From positions 1 through 8,455 of the forward strand of contig FR878677.1 in assembly GCA_000434535.1 (NCBI GenBank): DNA of 8,455 bases, in the 5' to 3' direction. The notes under the pieces were generated by a model. It ran no database searches. It was not told the origin of the DNA and worked only from the letters and a program-made list of their open reading frames with translations. Shown piece by piece: positions 1 through 5,701 of the stretch. Position numbers and translations under genes: made by a program. Positions within the stretch are counted from its first letter, which is position 1. Every line of letters starts with the position of its first letter. Source of the stretch: Collinsella sp. CAG:166. GTDB lineage: Bacteria; Actinomycetota; Coriobacteriia; Coriobacteriales; Coriobacteriaceae.

Positions 1-567
1 GCTCGAGACGATCACCGTCGTGCCCGCCGCCGCGAAGCCGCGGATCTGGTCGCGCAGCTCCTCGATGCCGATGGGGTCGAGGCCGTTGGTGGGCTCGTCG
101 AGCACGAGCAGGCGTGGCCGGGCGATCAGCGCCAGCGCGAGCCCCAGGCGCTGCCGCATGCCCATCGAGAAGCGCCCGGCGCGCTTCTTCCCGGTGTCCG
201 CGAGGTCCACGGCGGCGAGCACCTCATCTATGCGGCTCTCGGGAAGGCCCAGCAGCGTGGTGCGCACGCGCAGGTTCTCACGCGCGGTGAGGTTGGGGTA
301 GAGCGGCGCCTCCTCGATGAGGCTGCCGATTGCGTAGAGGTCCTCGCGGCGCCAGGCGTGCCCGGCAAAGAGGATCTCCCCGGCCGTCGGCCGCAGCATC
401 CCGCAGATCATCTTGAGCGTCGTCGACTTGCCGGCGCCGTTGGGACCGAGCAGCCCGTACACCTCGCCCTCGCGGATATGAAGGCTCACGTCGGCCACGG
501 CGTCCTGCGCCTGGTCGCCGCGGCCGAAGCGCTTGGTGAGCCCGCGCGTCTCGAGCATGTAACCCAT
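1..567 (-). CDS. Lantibiotic-protection-type ABC transporter ATP-binding subunit (LanF/MutF-like), C-terminal part beyond window
   Basis: This is the cytoplasmic ATPase of an ABC exporter, likely one that removes lantibiotics or similar peptides from the membrane. The 189 visible codons start MGYMLETRGLTKRFG and run open to the window edge. They show Walker A GPNGAGKST at residues 41-49, a signature region FSMGMRQR at 133-140 in place of LSGGQ, Walker B LLVLDEP at 153-159, the D-loop NGLDPIG, and end at VIVSS just before the expected H-loop histidine. Where most ABC ATPases have a Q-loop glutamine, this one reads LIEEAPLYPNLT (83-94). That glutamate 'E-loop' is known from LanF immunity proteins. 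The start is supported by AAAGGA (580-575) seven bases upstream. Permease genes would be expected beyond the left edge. Third positions are very GC-rich: 3 of the first 30 codons end in A or T. A BcrA-type or general drug-export ATPase is the alternative; the family call is firm, the substrate inferred. Confidence 0.85.
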   Translation of the reverse strand, partial: MGYMLETRGLTKRFGRGDQAQDAVADVSLHIREGEVYGLLGPNGAGKSTTLKMICGMLRPTAGEILFAGHAWRREDLYAIGSLIEEAPLYPNLTARENLRVRTTLLGLPESRIDEVLAAVDLADTGKKRAGRFSMGMRQRLGLALALIARPRLLVLDEPTNGLDPIGIEELRDQIRGFAAAGTTVIVSS

Positions 568-635
568 GGGTTCGTCCTTTCTCTTCCGGGCGTGCGGGCC
601 GAGCCACCGTGCCCGCGCGCCTTACATTTCGGGTT

Positions 636-649
636 CACCATCCATGGTG
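636..649. repeat. 6-bp inverted repeat CACCAT-CC-ATGGTG, possible operator
   Basis: CACCAT and ATGGTG are perfect inverted arms around a 2-nt spacer. The site lies in the divergent region, 69 nt upstream of the ABC ATPase start and before the pgsA promoter. The position suits a repressor or activator site for the ABC transporter gene, but no regulator gene is visible to pair it with. The dyad is short enough to be chance. Confidence 0.3.
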
Positions 650-719
650 GGGCGCGTTTCTAACGAAGCTGTAACGGCCGTTGGGGTCTTATATATGTCT
701 GGACTCTCTATGCTCGCGC

Positions 720-748
720 TGGATAGACATCGCCAGAACGGGTATAGT
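720..748 (+). promoter_or_regulatory. Putative sigma-70-type promoter of pgsA
   Basis: A -35-like TGGATA (720-725) and a -10-like TATAGT (743-748) are separated by 17 bp. Transcription would begin near 755, about 30 nt before the GTG start of pgsA. This supports that start over in-frame ATGs further upstream. The -35 is a weak match (4 of 6) and the -10 is good (5 of 6). Confidence 0.45.
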
Positions 749-773
749 ATCGAAAGTTTTGTCGTTTACCAGC

Positions 774-780
774 GGGGGAG
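774..780 (+). promoter_or_regulatory. Ribosome binding site deciding the pgsA GTG start
   Basis: GGGGGAG lies 4 nt before GTG at 785. No comparable purine run precedes the in-frame ATG at 695, and that ATG lies upstream of the likely transcription start. Confidence 0.6.
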
Positions 781-784
781 TCCT

Positions 785-1489
785 GTGGGCATCAAAAAGA
801 AGATCAAAAAGGAGCTTATCGGCACTTCCGATTACCCGTCGAATAAGATCTTCACGATCTCCAATTTCATTACCTTCACGCGCCTGATCCTCACGCTGGT
901 CTTTCTGTACCTGTTTGTGACGGACAACAACCGTGTCGTCGCCATTGTCATCTATGCCATCGCGGCTTCCACCGACTGGATGGACGGTCAGATTGCCCGC
1001 ATGACCAAAACGGTCTCGTGGCTCGGCAAGATGATGGACCCCGTCTGCGACCGCGCCCTGCTGTTTACCGGCGTGTTGGGCCTGGTAGTCCGCGGCGAGC
1101 TTCCCATCTGGGTCTGCGTGCTCATCATCGGCCGCGATATTTACCTGGGAATCGGCACGCTCATCGTGCGCCACTATCATCGCCGTCCCATCGACGTAGT
1201 TTTTCCTGGCAAGATTGCCACGGCGCTGCTTATGACCGGCTTCTCGCTCATGCTGCTGGGCTTTCCCACTGTGGATGGCTGGCATCTGCTGCCCGCCACG
1301 TTCACGTCCTTCCCGGGCCTCAACGGCAGCCCGGTACCGCTTGGCATCTTCTTTGTGTACGGCGGCGTGATCTTCTCCATGCTCACCGCCGTCATCTATT
1401 CCATTAAGGGTGGAGCGGCCATTAAACAGGCTATCGCACATCCCGAGGACGAAGACATCGACTTTCTTAACCCCGAAATCGAAGATTAA
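785..1489 (+). CDS. pgsA: CDP-alcohol phosphatidyltransferase, probably phosphatidylglycerophosphate synthase
   Basis: This integral membrane enzyme probably transfers a phosphatidyl group from CDP-diacylglycerol to glycerol-3-phosphate, the committed step to phosphatidylglycerol and cardiolipin. The 234-residue protein from GTG 785 carries the complete family signature D-x2-DG-x2-AR-x8-G-x3-D-x3-D: D64, D67, G68, A71, R72, G81, D85 and D89. These aspartates bind the metals and include the catalytic base. Hydrophobic segments surround the motif at about residues 33-62, 91-122, 145-160 and 190-210, giving the expected multi-pass topology. The N-terminus is lysine-rich (GIKKKIKKE) and the C-terminal tail acidic. 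The GTG is chosen for its GGGGGAG site and because upstream in-frame ATGs precede the likely promoter. The family is certain. The acceptor alcohol is not decided by sequence, so cardiolipin synthase of this fold is the alternative. garA follows after 66 nt. Confidence 0.88.
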   Translation: MGIKKKIKKELIGTSDYPSNKIFTISNFITFTRLILTLVFLYLFVTDNNRVVAIVIYAIAASTDWMDGQIARMTKTVSWLGKMMDPVCDRALLFTGVLGLVVRGELPIWVCVLIIGRDIYLGIGTLIVRHYHRRPIDVVFPGKIATALLMTGFSLMLLGFPTVDGWHLLPATFTSFPGLNGSPVPLGIFFVYGGVIFSMLTAVIYSIKGGAAIKQAIAHPEDEDIDFLNPEIED

Positions 1490-1545
1490 GTCATTGGGGT
1501 ATGATTGTGTACAGTTCATTCTTTGCGGCATGTCCGCGTTAAGTT

Positions 1546-1550
1546 AGGGG
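1546..1550 (+). promoter_or_regulatory. Ribosome binding site deciding the garA start
   Basis: AGGGG lies 5 nt before ATG 1556. It selects this start over the in-frame ATG at 1505, which would add 17 residues (MCTVHSLRH...) lacking any family resemblance. Confidence 0.55.
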
Positions 1551-1555
1551 TTGTC

Positions 1556-1990
1556 ATGGACAACATGGTTAACAATATGCCTCAGAACGATAAGGCCTCA
1601 GACGCCACCTGCGTTTTCCGCGTTCCTTCGAGCGATGTCACCGTTCCCGACCTCATGGCCAACGTGCACATCACCGCGCCCGTGTTGTCTATCGTCAAGG
1701 GCCCGCAGACCGGCGCTGCCTTTGAGCTCGAGGACAATGTGACCACCATCGGCCGCGATCCCGCTAACGGTATCTTCCTCAACGACATGACCGTATCGCG
1801 TAGCCACGCGCGCATTATTCGCGAGGGCCTGGGGGCCCGTATTGAGGACCTGGGCTCGCTCAACGGTACGTGGGTTGACGGCGCTATCGTCAACGGCGCC
1901 CCGCTGCACGATGGCTCTTCTGTACAGATCGGTACGTTTACGCTCATCTATCACGAGAGCACGCCGGAGCGCATCGAAACCGGTGAGTAG
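1556..1990 (+). CDS. garA: GarA/OdhI-type FHA-domain signalling protein
   Basis: This is a small cytoplasmic phosphothreonine-binding protein. In mycobacteria and corynebacteria, GarA/OdhI binds and inhibits 2-oxoglutarate dehydrogenase and glutamate-metabolism enzymes until Ser/Thr kinases phosphorylate its N-terminus, which then folds onto its own FHA domain. The 144 residues have that layout. A flexible N-terminal tail carries DATCVFR (16-22), resembling the ETTSVFR phospho-site of GarA. The FHA domain follows at about 42-132 with G66-R67, S81-R82-S-H84 and N103-G104-T105, the expected phosphate-binding and structural residues. The tail end VQIGTFTLIY also resembles GarA. Only one threonine (T18) remains where GarA has two. 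The stop lies 3 nt before the ftsR start, so the genes are probably translationally coupled. FHA identity is very firm and GarA orthology strong from tail plus neighbour. Its targets in this organism are unknown. Confidence 0.85.
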   Translation: MDNMVNNMPQNDKASDATCVFRVPSSDVTVPDLMANVHITAPVLSIVKGPQTGAAFELEDNVTTIGRDPANGIFLNDMTVSRSHARIIREGLGARIEDLGSLNGTWVDGAIVNGAPLHDGSSVQIGTFTLIYHESTPERIETGE

Positions 1991-1993
1991 GGC

Positions 1994-2878
1994 ATGGCCG
2001 AACGCAACTATCTGAGTATCGGCCAGGTCGTCAATCTACTTCGAGGCGCATACCCCGATCTTTCGAACTCAAAAATTAGATTTCTCGAAGATGAGGGGCT
2101 CATCACCCCTCATCGCACGCCTAAGGGCTATCGTCAGTACTCCAAGGAGGACGTTGACCGCCTGGAGGTCATTCTGCACCTGCAGAAGACTCGCTACATG
2201 CCGCTCAACGTGATTAAGCAGCGCCTGGAAAACGCCACGGACCTGTCTACGCTCGCCTACGAGGTGGGCCTGTTGTCCGATGTTCCGCTCAAGACGGAAC
2301 CCAAGGAGACTAAGCAAAAACTGCATCCCATCGAGACCATCCCCGATATGCTCGGTGTCGAGATCTCGTTTATCCGCTCCCTGGCCGAAAACGACCTCAT
2401 TCGCATCATCAAGAGCCCGCAGAATCGCGAGCTTGTCGATGGCCGCGATTTCCCGATCATCCGCTATTGCTCCGAGCTTTCGCGCTTCCATATCGAGCCG
2501 CGCAACCTGCGCCAGTACGTATCGTCCGCAAACCGCGAGTCCTCGATGTTTGAGCAGGTGCTCGTAAGCATGCTCGGTATGGATACTTCCGACGACGAGC
2601 GCGATGCCAAGCTCGAGCGTGCATTTAAGAAGCTGCATGACCTCACCGAGGGCGTCCATACCGCTCTGCTCAAGAACCGTGTATTCGAGTCACTCAACGC
2701 CGTGGTGGAGGATGCCGATATCGATGCCCTCGACGAGGAGATCGCACGCTCCGAGTCAACCAAGGCCAAAAGCGAAGAGGCATCTACCTCCGCGGTCCCC
2801 GTGCGTGAGGAATCCCTCGTGCAGCCGCTCAAGGTTGTCGCCCCCTCACGCGCCGGCACCGCCAGCGCGGCCAAATAG
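1994..2878 (+). CDS. ftsR: MerR-family transcriptional regulator, FtsR-like
   Basis: This is a DNA-binding regulator of the actinobacterial family that includes M. tuberculosis Rv1828 and C. glutamicum FtsR; the latter activates the cell-division gene ftsZ. The N-terminal winged helix (about residues 5-75) reads LSIGQVVNLL, SKIRFLEDEGLI and GYRQYSKEDVDRLEVI, the MerR helix-turn-helix plus wing. A second MerR-like segment at about 110-170 (IPDMLGVEISFIRSL, then NDLIRI) is typical of the FtsR type, which has an extra C-terminal effector domain instead of a metal-binding tail. I see no cysteine cluster for metal sensing. The last 45 or so residues are Ser/Ala/Glu-rich and probably disordered. 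The ATG follows the garA stop by 3 nt, with GGTGAG inside the end of garA as ribosome binding site. Immediate linkage to garA matches the actinobacterial arrangement. The ftsZ target is inferred by homology; family membership is firm. Confidence 0.83.
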   Translation: MAERNYLSIGQVVNLLRGAYPDLSNSKIRFLEDEGLITPHRTPKGYRQYSKEDVDRLEVILHLQKTRYMPLNVIKQRLENATDLSTLAYEVGLLSDVPLKTEPKETKQKLHPIETIPDMLGVEISFIRSLAENDLIRIIKSPQNRELVDGRDFPIIRYCSELSRFHIEPRNLRQYVSSANRESSMFEQVLVSMLGMDTSDDERDAKLERAFKKLHDLTEGVHTALLKNRVFESLNAVVEDADIDALDEEIARSESTKAKSEEASTSAVPVREESLVQPLKVVAPSRAGTASAAK

Positions 2879-2916
2879 ACGCTGCTACAAACCAGCCTCC
2901 CCTGAAAGGTCATGCC

Positions 2917-3447
2917 ATGTACGACTTCGAATCTCACATCGTCGACATCCCCGACTATCCCGAGCCCGGAGTCGTCTTTAAGGACATCACGCCACTCTTT
3001 GGTAATCCCGAGGCGTTAAAGGCCATGGTAGATGCCCTGGCCGAGCATTTTGCCGGCATGGGCATCACCAAGGTTGTGGGTCCCGAGGCTCGCGGCTTTA
3101 TGGTCGGCGTGCCCGTGGCCGTCGCCCTGGGCGCCGGCTTTGTGCCCGCACGCAAACCGGGCAAGCTGCCGCGCAAGACGGTGAGCGAGAGCTACGAGCT
3201 CGAATATGGCACCGACTCTATCGAAATCCATGCCGATGCCATTACCTCTAAAGATACCGTGTTGATTCTGGACGACTTGGTCGCGACGGGCGGAACCGTC
3301 GAGGCAACAGGTAAACTGGTGCGAGATATGGGCGCAAAGCTTGTGGGTTACGGTTGTATCCTCGAACTTGCGTTTCTTAACCCGCGCAAGAAGCTCACGC
3401 CTTCCAACGAGGACGTCGAGCTCTTTAGCCTGGTAACGGTGGACTAG
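2917..3447 (+). CDS. apt: Adenine phosphoribosyltransferase
   Basis: This cytoplasmic purine-salvage enzyme makes AMP and pyrophosphate from adenine and PRPP. The 176-residue length is normal for Apt. Diagnostic stretches are PDYPEPGVVFKDITPLF (12-28), GPEARGFMVGVPVA (55-68), the flexible-loop region RKPGKLPRKTVSESYELEYG (79-98) and the PRPP-binding motif VLILDDLVATGGT (115-127), with its two adjacent aspartates followed by ATGGT. Start ATG 2917 has GAAAGG (2904-2909) 7 nt upstream. An overlapping ATG at 2912 is in another frame. It lies 38 nt downstream of ftsR with no terminator between, so it is probably co-transcribed. In several bacteria apt neighbours stringent-response genes, but no relA is visible here. 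Confidence 0.95.
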   Translation: MYDFESHIVDIPDYPEPGVVFKDITPLFGNPEALKAMVDALAEHFAGMGITKVVGPEARGFMVGVPVAVALGAGFVPARKPGKLPRKTVSESYELEYGTDSIEIHADAITSKDTVLILDDLVATGGTVEATGKLVRDMGAKLVGYGCILELAFLNPRKKLTPSNEDVELFSLVTVD

Positions 3448-3479
3448 CCGCTACCCTTAGATACCGGAAAGGAAGCTCC

Positions 3480-4586
3480 ATGCGCACAGCAAATACGCAC
3501 AAAAACATGGCACGCTGCGCTGCTACGGCAACCCTCGCTTGTGTTTTGGGCCTGGGCCTCGCGGCTCCGGCCTATGCCGATACCGCATCCGACCTTGCCG
3601 CTGCTCGTACCAAACTCGAGCAGATCGGCACGCAGACCCAGCAAATTCATGAAGAACTCTCCGCGCAGACGCAGGAGCTTGATCAGACCGCAGGCGAGAT
3701 CACGCAAAAGCAGCAAGAGATTGCCGACGGCCAGGCAAAGCTTTCGAGCTACGTTGCCGGTGAGTACAAGACCGGCGGTCTGAGTCTCCTTCAGGTTCTG
3801 ACGGGCGTCGACGATCTGGGCGACATGCTCAACCGTCTGTTCTATTACGGCAAGGTTTCCGACAAGCAGGCCCAGACCATTCAGGATGTCAAGGACCTTA
3901 AGCAGCAGCTCACTGATAAGCAGGCCGAGCAGGAGAAGAACGTCGCCGCGACGCAGAAGAAAGTCGACGAGCTCAACGCCCAGCAGGCAGAAGCCCAGAG
4001 CATCGTGAACTCCCTAGATTCTCAGCTGCAGGCCGAGCTTGCCGCCGAGGCTGAAGCCAATGCCGCGCTGCAGGCTGGCATAAATGCCAGCACTGCCGAA
4101 AAGGCCACGGTGAGCAAAGACACCGCCGGTACGACCGAGAACACCAACGATGGCGGCAATACGCCCGCGCCCACTCCTACGCCCGCTCCGGCCCCTACGC
4201 CGCAGCCCGCCCCGGCTCCGGCTCCGGCGCCGACGCCTTCCGCACCGAGCCAGTCTGTTGACGGCGGCTCCGTTGTTTCGCGTGCCTACAGCAAGCTGGG
4301 TTGCGCTTATTCCTGGGGAGGCATTGGACCGGACAGCTTTGACTGCTCCGGTTTTGTAAGCTACTGTCTCACGGGCCGCTACTGCCGTCTGGGCACCACC
4401 GGCACCTTCATGGGTTGGACCCGCGTGTCCGACCCGCAACCAGGCGATGTCGTGGTTAACTCCTACCATACTGGCATCTATATCGGAAATGGTCAGATGA
4501 TCCATGCTTCCGACTACAAGACGGGCGTCATCATCAGCTCCGTCGCAGCCGGCATGAACAACAACTACATTTTCGTGCGCTACTAA
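3480..4586 (+). CDS. Secreted NlpC/P60 peptidoglycan endopeptidase with N-terminal coiled coil
   Basis: This exported cell-wall hydrolase probably cuts peptide stems (D-Glu to diamino acid bonds) during growth or daughter-cell separation. The 368 residues begin with a Sec signal peptide: a basic N-region, a hydrophobic core around 13-30 and a likely cleavage after AYA (A33/D34). Long Gln/Glu/Lys-rich coiled coil follows at about 35-100 and 125-200, as in RipA, CwlO and PcsB-type hydrolases, where it regulates access to the active site. A Pro/Ala/Thr linker (about 228-257) leads to the NlpC/P60 domain (about 262-368). The catalytic cysteine is C289 in FDCSGF, with H330 (YHTGIYIG) and the third polar residue H342 (MIHAS). 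GGAAAGGAAG (3466-3475) precedes the ATG. Extra cysteines C275, C296 and C302 in an exported domain are unusual. A hairpin terminator follows. Function class is firm; the exact bond is inferred. Confidence 0.92.
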   Translation: MRTANTHKNMARCAATATLACVLGLGLAAPAYADTASDLAAARTKLEQIGTQTQQIHEELSAQTQELDQTAGEITQKQQEIADGQAKLSSYVAGEYKTGGLSLLQVLTGVDDLGDMLNRLFYYGKVSDKQAQTIQDVKDLKQQLTDKQAEQEKNVAATQKKVDELNAQQAEAQSIVNSLDSQLQAELAAEAEANAALQAGINASTAEKATVSKDTAGTTENTNDGGNTPAPTPTPAPAPTPQPAPAPAPAPTPSAPSQSVDGGSVVSRAYSKLGCAYSWGGIGPDSFDCSGFVSYCLTGRYCRLGTTGTFMGWTRVSDPQPGDVVVNSYHTGIYIGNGQMIHASDYKTGVIISSVAAGMNNNYIFVRY

Positions 4587-4610
4587 GTCACTCTGTATAG
4601 CAAACGAATG

Positions 4611-4650
4611 TGAACCTCGTGGCCTTTGGGCTGCGGGGTTCATTTATTTG
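4611..4650 (+). terminator. Rho-independent terminator after the NlpC/P60 gene
   Basis: TGAACCTCG (4611-4619) pairs with CGGGGTTCA (4634-4642) through 9 bp including one G-T wobble. A short GCC/GGC helix may form in the loop. The T-rich TTTATTTG follows. It lies 25 nt after the stop and probably ends the pgsA-to-NlpC/P60 run. Confidence 0.75.
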
Positions 4651-4704
4651 TGACCGTGCTCCATACATGATCCCAATGAGCTAGTTTTCAATACTAGATG
4701 CACG

Positions 4705-4732
4705 TTTCAAAGGTAAGCAAGATGGCTATAAT
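4705..4732 (+). promoter_or_regulatory. Putative promoter of the DegV-family gene
   Basis: A perfect -10 TATAAT (4727-4732) and a weak -35-like TTTCAA (4705-4710) are spaced 16 bp apart, about 30 nt before the ATG at 4762. A short inverted repeat, CTAGT (4681-4685) and ACTAG (4693-4697), lies just upstream and could be an operator. Confidence 0.5.
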
Positions 4733-4761
4733 AAATGAGAAACATCTAGAAAGGACCCTCT

Positions 4762-5628
4762 ATGAGCTGGGCACTTATCTCCGATTCGAGCTGCAACCTC
4801 CGCGATTGGCAACCGACCGCGCCCCATACCACCTTTGCATTTGCACCCCTTAAAATTCGAGTGGGGGAGCGCGAGTTCGTCGATGACCTCACGCTCGATG
4901 TTCACGAACTCAATTGCGCCGTGCAGGCGGAGTCGAGCGCTTCTTCGAGCGCCTGTCCGAGCGTAGGCGAGTGGACCGAACTCTTTAGGCTTGCCGACAA
5001 GACAATTTGCATGCCCATCTCCGAGGGCGTCTCGGGAAGCTACAATGCCGCCGCCACGGCACGCGATTTGGTTCTTGCCGAGGATCCGAACCGTCAGATT
5101 CATTTGGTCAATTCACGCGGAGCCGGCGGCAAAATGGACCTGATCTTCCTGCTGTTCGACCGCTATCTCGCAAGCAATCCAGACGTCTCTTTTGAGGAAG
5201 CCTGCAGCTATTTTGATGAGCTGGAACTGAACAGCAAGATCCTCTTTAGCCTGTGCAATTACGAAAATCTCGCCAAGGCCGGACGTATTCCCAAGGCAGC
5301 TGGGGTTATCGCCAATAAACTCAACATTCGAGTTTTAGGCACGGCAAGCGAGGCAGGGGAGATCAAGCTCATCGGTCACACCCGTGGCGAAAAGAAGATG
5401 CTTGGAAAGATTGTCGACACCATGGAGGCCGAGGGCTTTACCGGCGGCGAGGTCGTAATCGACCATGTCGAAAATGAGGCGGGCGCCCAGGCACTTGCCA
5501 GCCGCATTGTGGAGCATTGGCCCGGTTCCAAGACCATCATCATGCCCTGCAACGGACTGGATTCATACTATGCCGAGATGCACGGGCTCATTATCGGCTA
5601 CGGCATGGGCGTTGCTTCGGGCCGATAA
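4762..5628 (+). CDS. Divergent DegV-family (fatty-acid-binding) protein
   Basis: DegV proteins, including FakB, hold a fatty acid in a deep pocket. FakB presents it to the kinase FakA for phosphorylation and entry into phospholipid synthesis. The 288 residues are typical in length. Family landmarks are ALISDSSCNL (4-13, usually TDSTxDL), the carboxylate-site region SACPSVGEW (63-71), ISEGVSGSYNAA (86-97), LAKAGRIPKAAGVIANKLNI (170-189) and the C-terminal LIIGYGMG (276-283). That last segment normally reads IGTHxGPG, so the conserved Thr-His pair is replaced by Tyr280-Gly281 (my alignment). This histidine contacts the lipid carboxylate in FakB proteins, so ligand or affinity may differ. The ATG has AAAGGA (4750-4755) 6 nt upstream. 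It is flanked by terminators, so probably monocistronic. No fakA is present in the window. Confidence 0.85.
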   Translation: MSWALISDSSCNLRDWQPTAPHTTFAFAPLKIRVGEREFVDDLTLDVHELNCAVQAESSASSSACPSVGEWTELFRLADKTICMPISEGVSGSYNAAATARDLVLAEDPNRQIHLVNSRGAGGKMDLIFLLFDRYLASNPDVSFEEACSYFDELELNSKILFSLCNYENLAKAGRIPKAAGVIANKLNIRVLGTASEAGEIKLIGHTRGEKKMLGKIVDTMEAEGFTGGEVVIDHVENEAGAQALASRIVEHWPGSKTIIMPCNGLDSYYAEMHGLIIGYGMGVASGR

Positions 5629-5647
5629 AATCCAACTAAACAAAAAC

Positions 5648-5689
5648 ACGGGCGGGACAAAGTGTCTGATGACTCTTTGTCCCGCCCGT
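5648..5689. terminator. Strong, probably bidirectional terminator between convergent genes
   Basis: ACGGGCGGGACAAAG (5648-5662) and CTTTGTCCCGCCCGT (5675-5689) form a perfect 15-bp stem with a 12-nt loop. It lies 20 nt after the DegV stop and 13 nt beyond the stop of the opposing DUF1836 gene. An AAAAA run on the left gives a U-tract to minus-strand transcripts. TCTTGT on the right is weaker for the plus strand. Confidence 0.85.
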
Positions 5690-5701
5690 CTTGTACGTCG
5701 G

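Noticed and set aside
566..784. N-terminal extension of pgsA back to the ATG at 566 or 695
   Set aside because: The extension lacks family resemblance, overlaps the divergent ABC gene start and the likely pgsA promoter, and has no ribosome binding site matching that of GTG 785.
689..1531. Long open frame on the minus strand across pgsA
   Set aside because: It is fully antisense to a gene with an intact catalytic motif. Its translation is low-complexity (Asp/His/Arg-rich) with no recognisable domain.
1525..1537. GCGG-CATGT-CCGC hairpin between pgsA and garA
   Set aside because: The stem is only 4 bp and no U-tract follows, so it is too weak to call a terminator or attenuator.
4140..4250. Repetitive GC-rich tract as a DNA repeat or CRISPR-like array
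   Set aside because: It is codon-level repetition encoding the Pro/Ala/Thr linker of the secreted hydrolase, in frame and without regular spacers.
4014..4643. Open frame on the minus strand across the NlpC/P60 gene
   Set aside because: Its Arg/Gly-rich product is the reverse complement of the Pro/Ala/Thr linker and catalytic domain, and it covers the terminator hairpin.
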